64,000 nt of DNA from Schizosaccharomyces osmophilus (GCF_027921745.1 NC_079240.1:1977001-2041000), one strand, 5' to 3'. Shown: positions 31,404-46,181, counted from the first letter of the stretch. Notes: a model not told the origin generated them from the letters alone. Numbers and translations: made by a program.

Positions 31404-31905
31404 ACGTAAAACATCAATTTTTTGACTAAAAATTATACATAGATATTGGAATGTTTGCTGATGAATACTACTTTGTGGGTTGGATAATAAAATAAATAAG
31501 TTTTCTTTATTATTTTGGGTTCATTCTTTGCGTCGACTTGTTTGAATCTATGTTCTTAGCAGTTATGGGTCTTTCTTTGTTGTCCTTTACGCTCTCTTTC
31601 ATATTACGTTTGTTTCCTATTCAACCTGCGATGAATTTATATTATTTATGTTTTTCTTTTCAACATTACATATAGAATAAAGTTCGTATAAATTAGGTGT
31701 TTTGTATTATAACGAAATATAACCTTCGTTATCCATTCAACCTGACTGACTCTTCAGGTTACGCTTCTCTGGCGTCCTAACCTTTACCACCAAGTCTGTT
31801 ATAATCAAACCGGAATTTCCACAGAAATAGAGTACCCAAAGGATAAAAGTTTTATTTGTTACTGAAGGGTTTATAGCAGATTACAAAACATCTGCTTTGT
31901 ACTAG
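31404..31905. other. npp106-ssp2 intergenic, no wtf gene
   Basis: 500 nt of AT-rich sequence holding the npp106 3' end and ssp2 promoter. From memory S. pombe has wtf21 (SPCC1739.15) directly after npp106; no wtf remnant, LTR or 5S gene is visible here. Confidence 0.5.
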
Positions 31906-33837
<1,932 letters not shown>

Positions 33838-34870
33838 TAACTTGAAAGTTCCTGTATATTTTTATTCAATCACCTTCTTTTCTTTTTCTCTTTTTTTTAC
33901 GAACTCTATTGAATTATGTTATGAATTCACATTTCGGACAAGTTTCTATGGTGGATAAACTATGTGCCATGCATGTTTATGCAGATTATAACATTTTGAA
34001 ACTCGCATTTGGGTGGTGTTTGCTCTGTAATAAATCCTATAATGTTTATTATAAAATTCAGAATTTTAAAGCATTTAAGATGCTTACTTTGTCTAAGCAC
34101 ATTGACTATCCTAGTATTGCACCTTTTAAGAACATATCCGGTTAGTCTTTACCATGTAATCCTTTTATTTAAAAACTTTTAAGAAAATACGCATAAGTAT
34201 TAGTGTCACTTTCTTATGTTATATATAATGTCATTAAATACTTCTCATTTTTATGCATAGTTTTGAAAGTAAGTATTGTAAAGACAATCAAAGCAAAAGA
34301 GGATGGGTTAAACGGATAGCTATTCGAATATTTACATGCTGTTTATATGAATCTTGAAACTTTTAAGAAGCTTTACTGATTGAAAATGATGGAGCAAGCT
34401 TTGGCTATTATGATTCTTAACATACTCATACCTGAGAAAGAAAGTCTTTGAAAGTTTCTCAGATAAAATGAATAATGACTTCTAGATGCTCAAAAATTTA
34501 GTATTGACCAGTTATGTACTTACAACAATCAATTTTTTTCTTTGGGTTATTCTATATGTACAGTATTATTGCGTAGCAATACCAACTTTCATACTTATTC
34601 CCTTCCAGCTTACGAATGCTAATATTTAGTTTTATTTAACGGTCTAAAATTGTTCCTTTCCAGCGTACAATACTCATCATTCTACCGTCCATGTTAACCG
34701 AAAACTTAGTAAAAATACAGACGCTCAGAAGGTAACAAGTGTTTGCTGGTGGAGACATTCATTAAGTAGCAAGGCCTATTCAATCCTTAACGCGACATAC
34801 GAACAATTTAGAAAGACTCAAAGTAAACTGGTGAAAACTGTTAATCAAAGAGGACTGTTTAATTCCGTTT
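33838..34870. other. ssp2-ppn1 intergenic
   Basis: About 1.0 kb, very AT-rich. The longest frame (33909-34145) looks accidental. Includes the 3' end of ssp2 and the promoter of ppn1. Confidence 0.4.
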
Positions 34871-37204
34871 ATGAATAATTTTAATCATACTCAAAAGGGT
34901 GTTAGTGAAGCTCCTTTTGACACCTCATTTGGAAGCCAACCTAGCAACTCTTCTGGAGCCTCTCAGTTTCCGGTAACTTTGAACACAGGAGGTAATGATT
35001 TAGAAAAAAATTTAGACGAAAAGCTGATGAACGCATTTCCTGGTATGTATTGACCCAATTTTTTAGGACAAAAAGTGAGATAAAATTGAAAGAAGCAGCT
35101 TTTTGTCTTTAATATTTGGCAGATATGGGTATTAACGATCTCCTAGGATTAGAGTCTCATGTTTTTCAGCATTCCCAGCCACCACCACATACGTTTGAGA
35201 TGCCTGCTTCTTTTGAAGATCAATACCCGTCAAGTAAGTTTTGAAAGCATTCATATTCGGATTGTACTAACATCGTATTCCTTAGATTATTTTCCTCTCG
35301 AGGCACCTTATCCCAATCAGCCACACTTTCCATCTTTAGCATCACCTCCTACCAATGCATTACCTTTTCCTACCCAATTTCCTTACTCTGATACGGATAA
35401 TAGTTGGCAAATTCCTCAATTGCCTCCAATTACTTCAAACATATCTACAGGACAATTGGACCCTTCGCCTTTATCTTCTTTCCAGCCCGATATTACTTTT
35501 CACCCCAGTGCGTCATCTTCTTTTCAAAATCCCGTATTAAGACAGCCAAGTGGACCTGTTGACTTTAAAGATACTTCCATGAACAGTACTTCTGCTCCTA
35601 CTTCTTTCTACGGAGGCATCGATACTTCCTCGGGCAACATTAGCCCAAGTCCACTCGTAAGGTCGTCTTCACCTGAGAAATTAGTCATTGAAAAGTTAAA
35701 ATCAAAAGCAAATCAAAAGCCGACGGAAACTTCTTTAGGATCTTTACGACAAACACTAAATGAATGCCTTGATCCATTAAACACTAGCCAGGCACCCAAA
35801 GAATGTGTTGCTATTCTGGTGAACATGATGAGTACCGTAACTCAGGATGATCAGAAATTACTCTTTCTTGAGATTTTGAAAAACAATAGTGAAGCAACAA
35901 TCTTCTCAGAACTAGTAGATGGTGGTCGCAAGTTATTTCTTCCGAAACTACGTAATTGGTTTGTTTCTGCTATTCGCTCTAAATCAGATAAAGTTATTCA
36001 TTCAATTTTGCTTTTGTTATGTAAATTACCCATATCTGCAGAAAGGCTTGCAGATGTTAAGTTCGGTAAACCAATTCTGATTGTAAAAAAGAAATCAGCA
36101 AATTCCGTTATTCGACAACATGCTGAAAGACTCTCAGATCTTGCCGAAAAATCTATTGCAGTTGAATTAGGCAAGGATCAAACGAAAGATGCTGAGAAAG
36201 AACCCACTAAACCCGAAACTACTACGAAGGCAACGAATGTGGCATCTACAAATATCAAGAATCCTTCTACAAAGAAGGTCACGAGTGTTCCTGGTACTTC
36301 CTTTTTCAAAAACTTGTCTAATCCATCGAAAACCGGGCCCTCTATTACTACTGCTGCAAAACCCTCCATAGTAGGTGCTAAGCAGACTTCTACTTCAACG
36401 CCCCTTTCCTCTATAGTAGCTGGGCTGAAAGGGAAAGATGCCGATTTACAAAAGTCTCAATCATCAACCCAGTCGAATACGCGTGATGAGTTGCCTAGTT
36501 TCAGAAAGCGTTCCGCGAAATCCGAAGAAGGATCTGAGAAATCTGAACCATCCAGTGAAGAGAACTCTTTAAAGACGAAGCGCCGGAAGAAATCCGTTGC
36601 ATGGAAATCTGATGATGAGCTTGTTCAAGTCAAGATTATTGAGCATGCAAATGAAGAAGAGTCAGCTGTAAAAACCCCTCATATTTACGGTAGCGCAAGA
36701 GATCTAGATAGACAGGAAGCTCGTGTTGCTTTTGGCAATCAAGTGGAAGACGATGTCGAAGACGAGATAATTTGGTACAAGCCAAAGCCTATTCAATTTG
36801 CGATTTCAAAAGAAGAATTACATCCACGGGGTTATAAGCGTGGTGGTGATCCTAACGCTAAGTCAACTTTGGAATCTAAAGACGAGGAAGAAAGAGAAGG
36901 TCAGCTCAATGCAAATTCGTCTTCAATTACGTCTGTTCTGTCAAATGTTACCGAGCCCATAAAAGTTTTTGATGCCACCGCACCTCCCGTGTCAATACCG
37001 CTTCCCAAGGAAGTTGAACATTCCCTTCATGAAAAGAATAGTGATCGAACAAGTGCCGGCGCCGATGAACAAGTATCTGAGAACAATTCGAATACTCATT
37101 TAAGTTCTATACTGTCCAATCTGTCGTCATCTGCCTCTTCCCAACATCTTCAAAATCCGTCCCTCATGATACCCAATAATGCAAGTGCCTCTTCAAATGT
37201 TTAA
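34871..37204 (+). CDS. ppn1: PNUTS-like PP1 regulatory subunit Ppn1 (cleavage/polyadenylation factor)
   Basis: Exons 34871-35042, 35123-35233 and 35286-37204 join in frame (GTATGT and GTAAGT donors) to give 733 residues. The N-terminal ~150 residues are Pro/Ser/Asn-rich. A helical block around residues 190-290 (LRQTLNECLDPLNTSQAPKE, then DQKLLFLEILKNN) fits a TFIIS N-terminal/LW domain. A basic patch leads into KKSVAWKSDDELVQVKII, an RVxF-type PP1-docking motif like that of PNUTS. In S. pombe, Ppn1 with phosphatase Dis2 and Swd22 forms the DPS module of the cleavage and polyadenylation factor, controlling Pol II termination. By position it corresponds to SPCC74.02c. It converges on sly1. Confidence 0.85.
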
Positions 37205-37471
37205 TTATGAACTTCAGCTTTTATCTAATGTAGGATGGTTGGTTTATTTAAATGGTTCGCTGTTATAATATTTTTTATATTTAACGGACTATTTGGCTGA
37301 TTGAAGTGTTCATTTTCTGAATTTTTTTGTAATATAATATTTAGCTCATCAGGAGCATCCGTTAATCAATTACATATGTACAGGAACTAGCGAGTATACA
37401 AAAGTTAAAACTTTAGTTCGTAGACTTTATTATTTTCCTTTCCAAAGGGTTATCATATGCTATTATTAAAC

Positions 37472-39638
37472 TCATGATAGAGATGCCATCTCGTTCATAA
37501 ACTGACTAGGTGACTGAACGTCGGTACTGCCGTAGGTTATATGCTTAGGTGGATTTTGCTCTTTTGCCCAATCCATCAAATTTCCGTATTCCAAGTAATT
37601 ACCACCACCCAAGACGCAGACGATAGCTTCGTTAAAAATTTGGCGTTTGTTCATGCCTCTGGGATCACTTGAAGCGTGAGAAGCTTTGGGATCAAATACA
37701 AGATACGACTCTGTCTGCTTGGACACGGAAGAAGATCCAGGATCCATTAAGCTTTGAACGATGGAAGTAATCGTCCCGTCTTTTCTAAAGGGGATTAAAT
37801 TCTTAACACCAGATATTATGTTCTCTAGACCGCCAATCCCAGCCTCCTTAAATCGATCGGTAAACTATTAGTTAGAATTTTTCTTAATAAATCCAATTCA
37901 CATACTTTACTAGAAAGGCTTGAGAAACCACCGAAAATATTATCACCTGGCTGATTAGCCATTGGGCGCGTCGTGGAAGAAGCCAGCATGGTCATTTTAG
38001 TAATTTCACGGACCCTGTCATGATTAGTATAAGATAAAGCAAGCCATTTGTGAAATATTACCTTTTAACAAAATTAAGAGCCTCCAAACTACAACCATTA
38101 TTAACCAATGCTTCTTCATATGCTTGCAAGTCGGCACCCGGGACAGTGTCAACACTCAAATACCAAATAATGAAAAATCGAAGCTTGTCGTCAGGTGTGC
38201 CTTTGTCTTTATCTTCTAAGCAAGAAAGAATTGCACTTTTATTAAGTCCTGTAACGTTGTCTTCCATTTGGAAAAAATCATCGAGGTGACGCTCTTTAAT
38301 GGCTTTCAAAATTGTTGTTGCAATACTCATATGCATATCCAATAGCTGTTTACGAGCCGTAAGCTCTGGGAGAAGGCTAACCGCGGCTTTCAAGTATGTT
38401 GAATCGGTGAAAGCATCGGCATTAAATTCCTCTAAAGAAGAAGCACCAGAACGCCTTGTAATTTCATTTGCATCATTCTTGTAACGGGTTAATTCTTCGT
38501 CGATATTCTCAGCCACCTCTGGAAATGGCTTATTGGCGTTTGCTTCCCAAAAATAATCGCTCCCATTTAAGTCATAGGATTGTTTAGAGACTTTTCCCTC
38601 ATCGACAGATTCCAAAATTACTCTGTTAAGGTGCATGTTTAGAGTGTCATGGATCAAAGCTTGGTAGGTCCAAGAATGATTGATCATGGGAACGAGGTCA
38701 ACTGTTCTATCCAAAAGGATGAGTAAAGGACGGATTTTAGGATTTAAAGTACCAAAAACATCTTTTGTGTTCATCAAATGGTCTTTTAGACGCTGGTTTA
38801 ACTTTCTAGCTACCAACTCAGCAGCAGACCCTTGAGGGCAACGAATAATGGGGATTGTCCCGAGGGTAACAATAACTGAAAAAAGACGGTTCACTGTACT
38901 TTGAATGGTATTTTCAATCAGCGCATCATCGGAAGAAGGACTGTGGATAGTGTGGAAGACTCCTGGGAGCTGGAGTGAGAAAAAGTCAGACTCTAAAACT
39001 ACATAGTTTAGGTACTGATCGTAAACTTGATTAATCATGTGGCTTGTATTTGTTTTTGAAGCGAGTTCTGCGAATTTTTCTAAAAGGCTGCGTGGAATGC
39101 TGGAAGAGAAACAGACGTAAGCAGATTCGTACAAACCTTTCGAGAGATCCTAGATTTGTTAGCAAGAGGTATCATTTAGGTTTTGGATATAGAATTGAAA
39201 ACAAGACGTTTTAGTCGCTCAAAAGGACAATGGTAAGAGAACTTACATCAATGATATACTCAACATTTTCCTCAGTAGGTTGAACAAAATAAATCGCAGG
39301 AACATCTGCTATAGGTTGACGAGAAGAAGTGATATTCATGTGGACGGTGACACCGTGTTTTCTCAACTCAGTAATGCGCATTACAGAAGATATAGTGTCT
39401 GAACCAGACTTATCAAAAATCAAAACTTTCCAGATCGGAAACTCCGATTTATAATTAGGATCCTTTTCTAATTCATCAACATTTTGATTTAAATTCAATA
39501 GCTTTTCTAAAGAGCCTAAATTTCCAGGTTAATAAGAGTCCGTGCAATTGATTAACGTTTTGAGGCAAGAATGATTTTTGACGTACGAATATGAGTTTCT
39601 CTCAAAGTCGAGGTTTCGTTTGAGATTGCTAGCGACAT
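37472..39638 (-). CDS. sly1: Sec1/Munc18-family protein Sly1 (ER-Golgi SNARE regulator)
   Basis: Five exons (39638-39587, 39515-39247, 39149-38062, 38014-37906 and 37864-37472) give 636 residues; S. pombe Sly1 is about 639. Frames join at every intron. Exon 4 uses a weaker GTAATA donor before it. Conserved SM-family blocks: WKVLIFDKSGSDTIS, EENVEYIID followed by AYVCFSSSIP, RPLLILLDRTVDLVPMINHSWTYQALIHD, and a C-terminal FGGFSSL / SIVQSLMDPGS region ending in the VCVLGGGNYLEY motif typical of SM proteins. Sly1 binds Sed5-type syntaxins and is essential for ER-to-Golgi fusion. Its neighbours match S. pombe clone c74. Confidence 0.94.
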
Positions 39639-41422
39639 CTTATCGATCTGTTTTTCAGCATAAATACAGCTTTAGTAATGTGGTGGACAAGGTTCTCCTT
39701 TGCTGTTGAACCAAATCCCTGGTGGTGAGTTTCAAATAAGGAGACAAAAGGAAGTACCATGATGGAAAGAAGTAAACAAAAGAAAAAGAGAGTAGAGTAG
39801 AAGTCTATGGCATTCATGAAAAATGATTTCTTTTCAGCTGGCTTTAGTCTTTATTCAAGACTTTCAAACTTGTTAACGCTGAATCAGTATTCCCCGTTTT
39901 TACCATTCGAAGTGACGGAAAGCGAAAAGTACTTTCGATCCATTTTAAACTATAAGATGGAGCATAAACGGTTAAGGTTCTTTACAGTTAGAAAAGAAAA
40001 CATCGTAAATTGAATGTTCAACTACAAGGAAGGATCATCCTTTCACTGAGAAAACTTTCCCTTCTGTTCTACCTTGGACAAATTCACGGGCACGAGTACA
40101 AGAGTACGATGTTTCAGTCAGTTGTAAACTCATAACTGCTTATTACCCTTGGGTTCTTTTGTCTGGCTTCAAATAGGAACCGTGTCCAAGTGACAGTAAA
40201 TAATGCAATCAGGTAACAGTTTTAGGAAGTGATTTTAGTTTTCAGCATTGCATTCTTACGCGTGGTTATTTAAGGGTTTTCTATGAAGAATGTTGAGAAT
40301 GAATGATTGATGGATCAATTTGAAATGCAATTGAGCTTCGTACGGCGTTTGACACCATAGATTTCAACAAAACCGAGACTTTTGTTTGATGAGATACTTT
40401 ACATTACAGATTTTCCAGGACTCCATAGGTTTTCCCATTCTGATACAAACCAGTGTCGAACATGGATGAGCCTTTGAGACAATGATGAATTTTTCCTCCT
40501 TTCAAGGAGGCAACATCTGGTGTTTATAGTGTCTGAACAAACTGTGGGTGGAAGGGACATTGTCACTACCCATTTCAAATGCATATAGTGTTACTATGTC
40601 ATTTCGGAATCCTCGCGTTTTACCATTTGTCCAAACAATATATGCACTTGAGAATTATGCGTCATCCAGATTATAAACAATGAGGGGTTTCTGGAAGTAT
40701 AAATAGACCTAGCAGTATGCCTTTTCACTCAGGCCTCCTTTTTATTTGATGAAAAAAAAAAAAAAAGGAATTGGAATGTTCTTCCTTAAAGAGTAATAAA
40801 CATATATTTTATGGCAAAAAAAAGCATTTTTATCTGTTCTTTAAAACATTCTTTGTATACTTAAAGTCTTAAAACCTGTCTCGTTTTCTTTTTTTGATCG
40901 CGATAATCAAACATAAAATTTTTTGCAAATGAACTTTTTCTTTTCTGGTTTTGTGTGCTGTTAAAGGATTCGGCTATGTCATTTCATATATTAAAAAAGG
41001 TCAGTCATCGATTTTACGCGAAGCTATCCTTGGTCTGTGGATTTTCTTCAAGAAGAACCCGTCCATATATATGCTACGCGTAGAAGGAGAGATTGTTTTA
41101 TGGAGACGACCAGTTCGCTGAAGGCAGACCGACCATAACAAACCATATTGGATCAGTACAAGTTGAATATTCTCTTCAAGGGTTTGTTTCATCCTTGTTC
41201 TCATTAAACACCAATCTTTTTATTTTTATTCATTAAACTTCATAAAACCATAAACTACAGTATACATACAACTACAGTCATGAGCAACTTTTTTTTTTTT
41301 TTTTTTTTTTGAAATTGAGGAAAAAAACCATCTGGCAGACAACCCGTGTGCTTGCCTTTATATTCATGTCTTTCTTCACTGTGGTTAGTGGAGAAAGAGA
41401 ATCGACGCAACGAATAGTCTTC
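39639..41422. other. sly1-ski3 intergenic with poly-T tract
   Basis: About 1.8 kb upstream of sly1 and downstream of ski3, both on the minus strand. Short frames (for example 39807-40013) show no family features. A run of 22 T lies at 41289-41310, about 110 nt past the ski3 stop. Confidence 0.4.
41289..41310 (+). repeat. T22 homopolymer
   Basis: A perfect run of 22 thymines on the plus strand, seen as poly-A in the ski3 3' flank. A likely site of length polymorphism. Confidence 0.85.
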
Positions 41423-44400
41423 TCATGAAGACTGAATTGTTTGTTCCAACGAATTCCAGTTTTCTGCCTCCCATGGAACTAAATGAACGGACACCTGGGC
41501 TTGACTCACCGTTTTCTGATGTCGATATGCTTCTGCTAAATCAGCAGGTTCAGAAGGATGTGTATATAGAGTGCGAGCAAAAGCTGTAGCTACTGAGGGC
41601 GAAGTGTATCTTTGCTGTATGAGTGAAGACCAAGTGGCGGCTGCATTGGGATGTATAAATAGTTGCTGCAGAAGTAAAGCTTGTAATTCTTTCGGGTCAT
41701 ATGCCGTTGTTAGAATCGTTAGTAACTTCTCTATCACAGCTAGTGTTTCTGGGTTTGTGACCTTGTCCTTGTTTATATTTAAAAGGGCCTCTTGGATTGC
41801 CGCCATCATAGCAGTGTCCTTGTCAGCAACACCAATGGCACCCAGGCACACAAGGGAGTCGATATGTTCAGGATGTTGTTCAGTCACTGAAAGTAGCTGC
41901 TCTCTTGCTGCCTGCTTACCGGTTTCACTTCCCAACGCCCACAGTACCTTTGCGACAAGTATTACAACATCCGGGTGATATTCTCCCAACTCGAGAGATT
42001 TCTCAAAATGTTGTAGAGCCTGTTCCAAATTACTTAGGAAGTACGCCGCCAATCCACACGTAAGATTCAAGCCCAAAGAGATTTGCTTAGCACCAGTGTC
42101 TTCTTCATTGATCAAGTCCAAAGCAACAGAAGCATTCTCGGAAGACTCCTCAAACTTGTTCAGTCGTAAACATAATCTTGCCAACTGTCCCTTGGCATCA
42201 ACGTATTTTTCAAGTGCACTAGCAGACTCGGTAGCATCATACTCTTTCTCCAGCAATTGGCAAAGCTCATGCGCAGTTTGAGCACTGTCATTCGGTTCTT
42301 CCAAATGTTCCAAAAGGCTACTTCTTATGAATTTGGCATAGGCGTCGTTAGGGATTTCAGAAAGATAGCGTTTGATGGCATACACAGCATTCCATAACTT
42401 AAGAACGTCTTTTTCTTGCTCCAAGTTTGCCAAAGCAAGCATAGTGCTTGCAAACCAGTAATTAACATCTCGTATATTTCCGCCTGAGATTTCAAAAGCA
42501 TGCTGTAGAGCTTGAACATTCTTTCCATGGTCTCCTACAGAGATTGAACAATACGCATATCCCAGCCATGCACGCGAATTATCAGGGTCTATGGAAATAG
42601 CGCGCGTGAATGCAGTATCTGCGCATTCAATATCCAAAATTTGTAAACAAAGAGCTCCATAATTTACCCAAACATCAGCATCTCTTTCGTTTATTTGCAA
42701 GGCTTGAACAAAGCAGTGTTGCGCAGCTCGAATAGCAGAACTGTTGGACAATAAGACACCAAGCATACACCAGAAGTTATTATTTTTTGGCTCTAGTTTA
42801 ATAGCTTGCTTAAGACAATCAATAGCGACTTCCAAATATAGCTTGTTTTTACCGCAATTAAACAAAGTAAAATATGAAACACCTGTATTGTACCACGATG
42901 CTGGTAACAAAAATCTATCATCGGCTGAAAGGGACAATAAAATAGTAAAGCAGGTACATCCACAGGCAATCATATAATTAGGATCCTTGTTCTCTAAATC
43001 TGGAAAATAGATCATGTTGTTAATCTGTCGACCATTGTTTGCAAGGTTCATTGATTCCGTGGATACTAACAAATCAGAAACACTGTTCGCAGGGAAGTCA
43101 GCATGATACTTTCCTAATTTCGAAAATATCATGCACGCATCCCCGAGCATTTTCCAACATGAATATATATTATTATCCATATTCAAAATCGTGCAGCAGA
43201 TATCAATTGTCTTTTGTGAAGTCAATGCAGATCTTTGGTAATAACCGTGATGAATATAGTACTTTGAAAGTCGTAGGCTACTTTCCGCTAAACACATCAG
43301 TATACATAACTCGGACGGACGGTACTGTAATACTGATGACAGCGTTTCCATTGCATTCTCGAACTCTCCCATATCTTTTTGAATAGAACCAATAAAGTAT
43401 TTCGTGTACCAATCATTTGGATCTAATACACTGGCTCTGTTGAATGCTTTAGAAGCAGATATGTAACGACCGGACCGAGCATAAGCTTCCCCTAGACCAC
43501 TCCAACAATGCGTATCTTTGGGGAAAATACGTAAGGCTGCTTGAAAATGGACAATAGCGGTTTGAAAATTTTTGGAATGTAATTGAAAGACACCCAAAGA
43601 TTTATGATGCCAATTGAACTTTCTTTTGCGCTTTAAGTCGTTTTGACTAGTACTTAACACACGTTTGGAAATTACCTCCACCAGCTCCCATTCTTCGGCT
43701 TCAGCAAACATTTTAGCTAATTCTTCAGCAGCATCTGTCTGTGACGCTTCTAATTCAAAAGCCTTCTGGTAACATTTCATAGCACGAGAAGTATCATGTA
43801 CATTTTTATAGTAATGTCCTAATTCGGTGTAAGTGGAAGCAAAGTTTGGCTCGCAGCGCAAAGAGGAAACAAAGGCTGAAAAAGATTCCTCTTCGTAATT
43901 TTCAATTTTGCTCTTCGTCATATAAATACCAAAACGATAGTAAGCTTCTGCCAAAGCCGGCTTATTTTTTGATTTTCCTTGCAAAATCCGTAAGCAAAAT
44001 TGAACCTGCTCCATGGCTTTATCGAGATCTCCCAACATATAGTAACACCACGAAAGCTGAGATAAACAAGGATCTTCAGGATTTTCCCTAAGCACACTCT
44101 TTAACGTTTGAGCGGCATCCCCGTACTGCTCATTTTCCATTTGCACACCGGCTAAACCAATAAGAGCACTATAGTTATCCGGTACGTGAGCTATCACCTT
44201 TTTATAAAGTTCTCCAGCCTGCAATAAATACCTAGGCACCTCATAATGAGAATAACCAATAGCAAGGAATAAAGAGAGAACATATGGTAGTTCTTGATAC
44301 TGAAGGCCTGTGTCTGATTCTGTCTTCTTCAATGTGTTCAGTGCTGATAAGCTAAGCTGGACTACATCAGTATACTCTTTCAAGTAAACACAATACTGGG

Positions 44401-45520
44401 TATACACTTCAGCAATTAGCAAGGATTGAGGGCATTCCTGATAGGCTTGTGTCAATATGGACAGCACTTGATCTTGTGAAAGCAGATTGTCTTTGGATTG
44501 ATTTGCATCATAGTTCTCATTTTGTTTAGATGGGGAATCATCAGACTCACTTCCTTCCGGCGGATGCGTCTCCATCCAATAATCAGACTTTTGAATTGCA
44601 GCCAACGCTTTTGATAAAGGGTTTTCTGAAAATAGAGTACAGAACTCTGTCACCTCACCAGAGTTTAATTGATCGATATTTGAATGATCCTGCCATTCCA
44701 AATAAATAGTCCACGCGGTCGGTTCCGGAATATGTAATGTAACCATGCCTTGCACAAGTTCCCAAACTTTGTTCTGCCAAATTGGCTTTCCTTGACTGTC
44801 AGATGCGTAGAGTCGTTTCAAATACATGTACAGTAACTTAGTTTCCGTCAAGCGACGAATTTCATCATCCTGAGACCAATTAATGATTTCCATATAGATA
44901 TTTTCGATAGGAGAATTATCCATGATTTCTTTTTCCACATCGCGAATTACTTGATCAAGGCGAGCGCCAAGTCTGCTTTTTCTTTTATTAATTTCCCTTT
45001 GATAGTAGTCATGATCAAGAAACTCTTGCAAGTCTGCCATTTGCATATACAAACTTTGGACAGGCTCAATTCGACCCTCAAGGAATTGATATAACTGACC
45101 TTGACTAGGCGTCAGTAAAGACAATGCTTTTATTTGATCAGGTTTAGATCCTTGTTCACGAACGAGATCTAAATACTTTTTCACAAAACTTAAACATTTT
45201 TCACTCTCATTGGCTTCCATGAGCTTATAAGCCAACACTTCTGTTGACTGATGAAGCCCATGAATGTCTTTGAATTTTTCCTGTAGGTTCCACAAACCCT
45301 GCCAAGCAAGCAGAGGTTTATCATCTAATTCTATTGCATTTTGATATGCCTTCTTCGCCTCAAGTTCCTTACTTAAAGAAAAGTTAGCAACACCTAGAAA
45401 CACATAAGCGTTATAATTTTCAGAGTCAAAAGAGAGAGCTTTTTCACACTGAGTTATAGTTTCTTCATAATCTTTTGTGCTCAAAGCCTCTCTAGCAGCT
45501 TTTAGCGCAGGTTTTGCCAT
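41423..45520 (-). CDS. ski3: Ski complex TPR scaffold Ski3
   Basis: 1365 residues from the ATG at 45520 (MAKPALKAAREAL). The frame runs 63 codons further upstream to 45709, but this start matches the family N-terminus, and S. pombe Ski3 is about 1389 residues. The protein is built of tetratricopeptide repeats along most of its length, for example YNAYVFLGVANFSLSKELEA, AEAYYRFGIYMTKS, CWSGLGEAYARSGRYISASK and NNFWCMLGVLLSNSSAIRAA. In the cytosol Ski3 scaffolds the helicase Ski2 and the WD protein Ski8, which feed mRNAs into the exosome for 3'-5' decay. From memory the S. pombe gene is SPCC1919.05. With cti1, csl4 and lsm8 it adds to the RNA-decay genes in this window. Confidence 0.92.
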   Translation of the reverse strand: MAKPALKAAREALSTKDYEETITQCEKALSFDSENYNAYVFLGVANFSLSKELEAKKAYQNAIELDDKPLLAWQGLWNLQEKFKDIHGLHQSTEVLAYKLMEANESEKCLSFVKKYLDLVREQGSKPDQIKALSLLTPSQGQLYQFLEGRIEPVQSLYMQMADLQEFLDHDYYQREINKRKSRLGARLDQVIRDVEKEIMDNSPIENIYMEIINWSQDDEIRRLTETKLLYMYLKRLYASDSQGKPIWQNKVWELVQGMVTLHIPEPTAWTIYLEWQDHSNIDQLNSGEVTEFCTLFSENPLSKALAAIQKSDYWMETHPPEGSESDDSPSKQNENYDANQSKDNLLSQDQVLSILTQAYQECPQSLLIAEVYTQYCVYLKEYTDVVQLSLSALNTLKKTESDTGLQYQELPYVLSLFLAIGYSHYEVPRYLLQAGELYKKVIAHVPDNYSALIGLAGVQMENEQYGDAAQTLKSVLRENPEDPCLSQLSWCYYMLGDLDKAMEQVQFCLRILQGKSKNKPALAEAYYRFGIYMTKSKIENYEEESFSAFVSSLRCEPNFASTYTELGHYYKNVHDTSRAMKCYQKAFELEASQTDAAEELAKMFAEAEEWELVEVISKRVLSTSQNDLKRKRKFNWHHKSLGVFQLHSKNFQTAIVHFQAALRIFPKDTHCWSGLGEAYARSGRYISASKAFNRASVLDPNDWYTKYFIGSIQKDMGEFENAMETLSSVLQYRPSELCILMCLAESSLRLSKYYIHHGYYQRSALTSQKTIDICCTILNMDNNIYSCWKMLGDACMIFSKLGKYHADFPANSVSDLLVSTESMNLANNGRQINNMIYFPDLENKDPNYMIACGCTCFTILLSLSADDRFLLPASWYNTGVSYFTLFNCGKNKLYLEVAIDCLKQAIKLEPKNNNFWCMLGVLLSNSSAIRAAQHCFVQALQINERDADVWVNYGALCLQILDIECADTAFTRAISIDPDNSRAWLGYAYCSISVGDHGKNVQALQHAFEISGGNIRDVNYWFASTMLALANLEQEKDVLKLWNAVYAIKRYLSEIPNDAYAKFIRSSLLEHLEEPNDSAQTAHELCQLLEKEYDATESASALEKYVDAKGQLARLCLRLNKFEESSENASVALDLINEEDTGAKQISLGLNLTCGLAAYFLSNLEQALQHFEKSLELGEYHPDVVILVAKVLWALGSETGKQAAREQLLSVTEQHPEHIDSLVCLGAIGVADKDTAMMAAIQEALLNINKDKVTNPETLAVIEKLLTILTTAYDPKELQALLLQQLFIHPNAAATWSSLIQQRYTSPSVATAFARTLYTHPSEPADLAEAYRHQKTVSQAQVSVHLVPWEAENWNSLEQTIQSS

Positions 45521-46181
45521 GACAATGGCTTGCTGGTTGTATGGTGGTAGTTTGAATGGTATACATACGAACCTCTGTAAGGTCCACATGCATTGACTAT
45601 AGAAAGCGCGTGTCTTACAGAATTTCTGAGAACAAACTTTGCTAGCTTTTACAATGCCAAAAAGCAGAATGTCCTCATTGTTTAGATTTGTCGTCAGTTG
45701 GAAACGCAAGTACTAGCTGAGTGATTCCAAGCTACTAAGAAAGCAACGAGAGTATTTCTGTGTTTTTTATTAGCTCTCTATAAGTTGAGGAGGAAGAAAA
45801 ATAGAAAACGTGACATTCATTTTTTCCTTCATGCAATCCTTACAATTACTTCACTTATTGGAAACTAGATGAAGCTAGGTATATCAAGATGTTACATTAA
45901 AGAATTGAATAAAATTCCATTGGATCCTTTTTATGTCTAATATTTTAAGAAGGAGAAACGACTTCGATTTGCCAGCATTGAATAGCAATTTGGGGAAAGA
46001 GAAGGGGAATAAACCGCAGACACATCAAGGCATATTGCCAAAAATAAACATTAAAACGATAAATAAAAGCATCCTTATCATGAAACGTGAAAATGAATGC
46101 CATAAATATATACCATACACATCATAACAAAATTTAGTTTGCGTAAATCACAAAAAAAAAAGCAATCGATTTTCTAGAGTT
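45521..46181. other. ski3 upstream region
   Basis: About 660 nt, AT-rich, with a short plus-strand frame (45933-46127) that looks accidental. No RNA gene seen. Confidence 0.4.

Noticed and set aside
45521-45709. 63-codon upstream extension of ski3
   Set aside because: The extension is Cys-rich and not TPR-like, while the internal ATG gives the expected N-terminus and length.
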